This document shows positions 61,987 to 64,000 of a stretch of 64,000 nt of DNA, in pieces. The translations under genes were made by a program, and so were the position numbers. The notes below the pieces were generated by a model. That model made no database searches, was not told where the DNA came from, and was given only the letters and a program-made list of their open reading frames with translations. Numbering within the stretch: the stretch's first letter is position 1; each line of letters starts with the position of its first letter. Source of the stretch: Mesorhizobium sp. M8A.F.Ca.ET.218.01.1.1 (GTDB taxonomy: Bacteria; Pseudomonadota; Alphaproteobacteria; Rhizobiales; Rhizobiaceae); assembly GCF_004791165.1 (NCBI RefSeq), contig NZ_SRUZ01000002.1, positions 657,866-721,865 of the forward strand. The letters are read 5' to 3'.

Positions 61987-63495
61987 ATGACAGCCCTTCG
62001 CCTTTCCAACCGCACGGCGCAGGCTTTGCCGACCAAGGTCGCCGCGCCTCGATACGATCGTGGCGCGATTACGCCGGGCATTGTGCATCTCGGCGTCGGC
62101 GCCTTTCACCGGGCCCATCAGGCCGCGTACATCGATGAGTGCCTGGCCGCCGGCGAGACGGGCTGGGGCATAACAGGCGTGTCGTTGCGCAGCGCCGACA
62201 CCCGCGACGCGCTGGCGCCGCAGGATGGGCTGTACACACTGGCGGTTCGAGGCAGCGGCGGCGAGAAGCTGCATGTCATCGGTTCCATCGGCTCGCTGCT
62301 GGTGGCGCCGGAGGACCCGGCTGCGGTGCTGGCGGTGCTGACCGATCCCCGCACCCGCATCGTGACGTTGACCATCACCGAGAAAGCCTATTTGCGGGCG
62401 GCCGGCGGCGGGCTGGACACGGCGCATCCCGACATCGTCCACGACCTGGCCAATCCGCAACAGCCGAAGACCGCGCATGGTTTTCTGACCGAAGCGCTCG
62501 CCCGGAGGCTGGCCGCCGGCACCCCGCCCTTTACCGTGCTGTGTTGCGACAACCTGCCGGCCAACGGCGCCACCTTGCACAGGCTGCTGATCGAATTCGC
62601 TGAATTGCGCGATGCCAGGCCTGGTTCGGCGGGCGGTGCTGGAATTGCCGGCCACATCGCCGGTCAGGTCGCATTTCCCTCGAGCATGGTCGACCGCATC
62701 GTGCCGGCCACGACCGATGCCGACCGGGCGCGGATATCAGGCGAACTTGGCATCGAGGACGCCTGGCCCGTGATGACCGAACCTTTCCGCCAATGGGTGA
62801 TCGAGGACGACTTCCCGGCCGGGCGTCCGGCCTGGGAAAAATTCGGCGTCACCATGGTCGGCGATGTTGCCCCCTTCGAGGACATGAAGCTGAGGCTGCT
62901 CAACGGCGCGCATTCGGGCATCGCCTATCTTGGCCTGCTCAGCGGCCACCCCACGGTCGATCGCGCCTTCGCCGATCCGGCGATCCGGCGGTTCGTCGAT
63001 GCGCTGTGGGAGGAGGCCAAATCGACATTGCCTGACGATGCCGGCCTCGACACATCGGCCTATACGGCCGAGCTTGCCGAGCGTTTTTCGAACACGGCAC
63101 TTGCCCACCGCACGGCGCAGATCGCCAATGACGGCAGCCAGAAACTGCCGCAGCGCATCATTGCCTCGGCCATCGAGTGCCTGGAGGCCGGCACCGAGCT
63201 GGTCCACCTCACGCTGGTGGTGGCAGCCTGGATCGCCGCCTGCGCGGCGCGCGGAAAGAGCTTGCCGGAGGGCCATTTCACCGATCCGCTCGATGCGGAG
63301 CTGATGGCGCTTTTGGACCAGCAGCTGCCGGCCAACGAAACCGTGACGGCGGTGTTCGATCTGGCCGGCTTCGCCGGGGATCACGCCGAACGCCAGACGC
63401 TGATCGAACTCGTGGCCATCCATCTTGTCCATCTGCGGAGGGACGGCACGACCTTGGCCTTCGCCGCGCTCGGCATAGACGGCGAAGGACCGTAA
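61987..63495 (+). CDS. uxuB: Fructuronate reductase / mannitol dehydrogenase family protein
   Basis: A 502-residue polyol-specific long-chain dehydrogenase. The NAD motif region is GIVHLGVGAFHRAHQAAYID (residues about 32-51). The C-terminal domain carries KLRLLNGAHSGIAYLGLL, with the catalytic Lys, Asn and His. Further family blocks are SSMVDRIVPATTD and TEPFRQWVIEDDFPAGRP. In this context, opposite uxaC, fructuronate reductase (UxuB, producing mannonate) is more likely than mannitol dehydrogenase, but the sequence alone does not separate them. It is transcribed divergently from the operon and shares its operator. Confidence 0.88.
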   Translation: MTALRLSNRTAQALPTKVAAPRYDRGAITPGIVHLGVGAFHRAHQAAYIDECLAAGETGWGITGVSLRSADTRDALAPQDGLYTLAVRGSGGEKLHVIGSIGSLLVAPEDPAAVLAVLTDPRTRIVTLTITEKAYLRAAGGGLDTAHPDIVHDLANPQQPKTAHGFLTEALARRLAAGTPPFTVLCCDNLPANGATLHRLLIEFAELRDARPGSAGGAGIAGHIAGQVAFPSSMVDRIVPATTDADRARISGELGIEDAWPVMTEPFRQWVIEDDFPAGRPAWEKFGVTMVGDVAPFEDMKLRLLNGAHSGIAYLGLLSGHPTVDRAFADPAIRRFVDALWEEAKSTLPDDAGLDTSAYTAELAERFSNTALAHRTAQIANDGSQKLPQRIIASAIECLEAGTELVHLTLVVAAWIAACAARGKSLPEGHFTDPLDAELMALLDQQLPANETVTAVFDLAGFAGDHAERQTLIELVAIHLVHLRRDGTTLAFAALGIDGEGP

Positions 63496-63585
63496 GGCGG
63501 AGCTGGACGGGTCAACAGGCGGTACAGGACCTCGATGTCGGCGGTACGATATCGCCGCCGCAGCTGAAACGCCTGACACCCCAAC

Positions 63586-63616
63586 AAACAAAAAAGCGAG
63601 GCAAGGCCCCGCTTTT
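63586..63616 (-). terminator. Rho-independent terminator of the atp operon
   Basis: On the minus strand the arms AAAAGCGGGGC and GCCTCGCTTTT (one G-U pair) enclose a 3-base loop, and a run of T follows. It lies 24 bases after the atpC stop and may also stop uxuB transcription on the plus strand. Confidence 0.75.
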
Positions 63617-63639
63617 CATCAAGTCATCTGAACCGAATT

Positions 63640-64000
63640 TTAGGCCGGCAGGATTGCGCCTTCCAGCGTGGTGAGCTGGCTAAGGAACTGCTCCGCCTTG
63701 CTGCGCGACTGGTCGTCCTTGGCGTCGGCGGCGTCTTCCCTGGCTTCCTTGATGCGGCGGGCGAGGTCGGCGCGGTCGACATCCTTCACCGCCACAGCCG
63801 ATTCCGCCAGAAGCGTGCAGCCGGCCGGGACGATGTCGGCGAAGCCGCCGAACACGACATAGCGTTCTTCGCTGCCCGAGGCATTCTTCACCGTGACGAC
63901 GCCCGGCTTGATCGTGGTCATGACCGGCGCGTGATGGGCCATGACGGTCATCTCGCCCTCGGCGCCCGGAATGACCACGGATTCGACCTCGGCGGAAACC
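63640..64000 (-). CDS. atpC: ATP synthase epsilon subunit, partial
   Basis: The C-terminal roughly 120 residues of the F1 epsilon subunit, with the 5' end beyond the window. The beta-sandwich part shows VVIPGAEGEMTVMAHHAPVM and TVKNASGSEERYVVFGGFAD. The helical C-terminal part shows DRADLARRIKEAREDAADAK. The stop is TAA at 63640-63642. Epsilon regulates ATP hydrolysis by the F1Fo complex. It marks normal core chromosome at this end of the window. Confidence 0.95.
   Translation of the reverse strand, partial: VSAEVESVVIPGAEGEMTVMAHHAPVMTTIKPGVVTVKNASGSEERYVVFGGFADIVPAGCTLLAESAVAVKDVDRADLARRIKEAREDAADAKDDQSRSKAEQFLSQLTTLEGAILPA

Overview
The window looks like the chromosome of a Mesorhizobium-type rhizobium (Alphaproteobacteria, Hyphomicrobiales), at the edge of a large integrated island. 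This rests on the GC-rich codon use, a thiCOSGED cluster behind a TPP riboswitch, a shikimate-kinase-containing type III effector relic of the kind I recall from Mesorhizobium, DUF982-type small proteins, and a core segment (recQ, TRAP hexuronate operon, atpC) of alphaproteobacterial type. The species assignment is inference.

Layout. (1) 1-9 kb is a patchwork of broken genes (multicopper oxidase, cysK, thioredoxin-fold, sugar-binding protein and M16 peptidase pieces) around three apparently functional genes: a TauD-like dioxygenase, gltD and a SAM methyltransferase. (2) 9.3-28.5 kb is a dense conflict/defence-like island. It holds a three-gene minus-strand cassette (calcineurin-type phosphoesterase, ORC-like ATPase, two-lobed alpha/beta protein of unknown function), a truncated PD-(D/E)XK nuclease fragment, an AAA_13/ABC-type ATPase, a plus-strand cassette (1987-residue DUF4011-SF1 helicase-Vsr/DUF559-like nuclease-DUF3320 protein, SbcD-like phosphoesterase, SbcC/YhaN-like ATPase), and a DUF433/DUF5615 antitoxin-toxin pair. 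(3) 28.5-31.9 kb is mostly decayed sequence with an scpB relic and one small intact gene. (4) 31.9-37.3 kb is a complete TPP-riboswitch-controlled thiamine operon. (5) 37.3-41.8 kb holds relics (NDUFS4-like, DUF982), an Hsp20 gene fused by recombination to a beheaded histidine kinase, and IS256 and IS110 remnants. (6) 41.8-44.4 kb is a GGDEF-EAL membrane protein. (7) 44.8-48.6 kb is a type III effector-like pseudogene with an RNA-polymerase-like DFDGD motif and a shikimate-kinase domain, now spread over three frames. (8) At 48,984-49,004 a match to the 3' end of a tRNA-Ser gene probably marks the island junction. (9) To its right the sequence looks like core chromosome: two small membrane proteins, recQ, an aldehyde dehydrogenase, an eight-gene hexuronate/pectin-breakdown operon with its GntR regulator, a divergent fructuronate reductase, and the end of the ATP synthase operon.

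How the genes work together. In the hexuronate block, TRAP transporter DctPQM imports a uronate. UxaC and the divergent UxuB-like dehydrogenase channel hexuronates towards the Entner-Doudoroff pathway, and KdgF, KduI and KduD handle unsaturated pectin fragments. An inverted repeat between uxaC and uxuB is a good candidate operator for the FCD-type GntR regulator encoded inside the operon. In the defence-like island, two unrelated cassettes each pair a metallophosphoesterase with a P-loop ATPase. The best candidates for an undescribed system are the 9.3-13.8 kb cassette and the helicase-SbcD-SbcC cassette.

All functional calls are from reading translations and motifs by eye; no database search was run.
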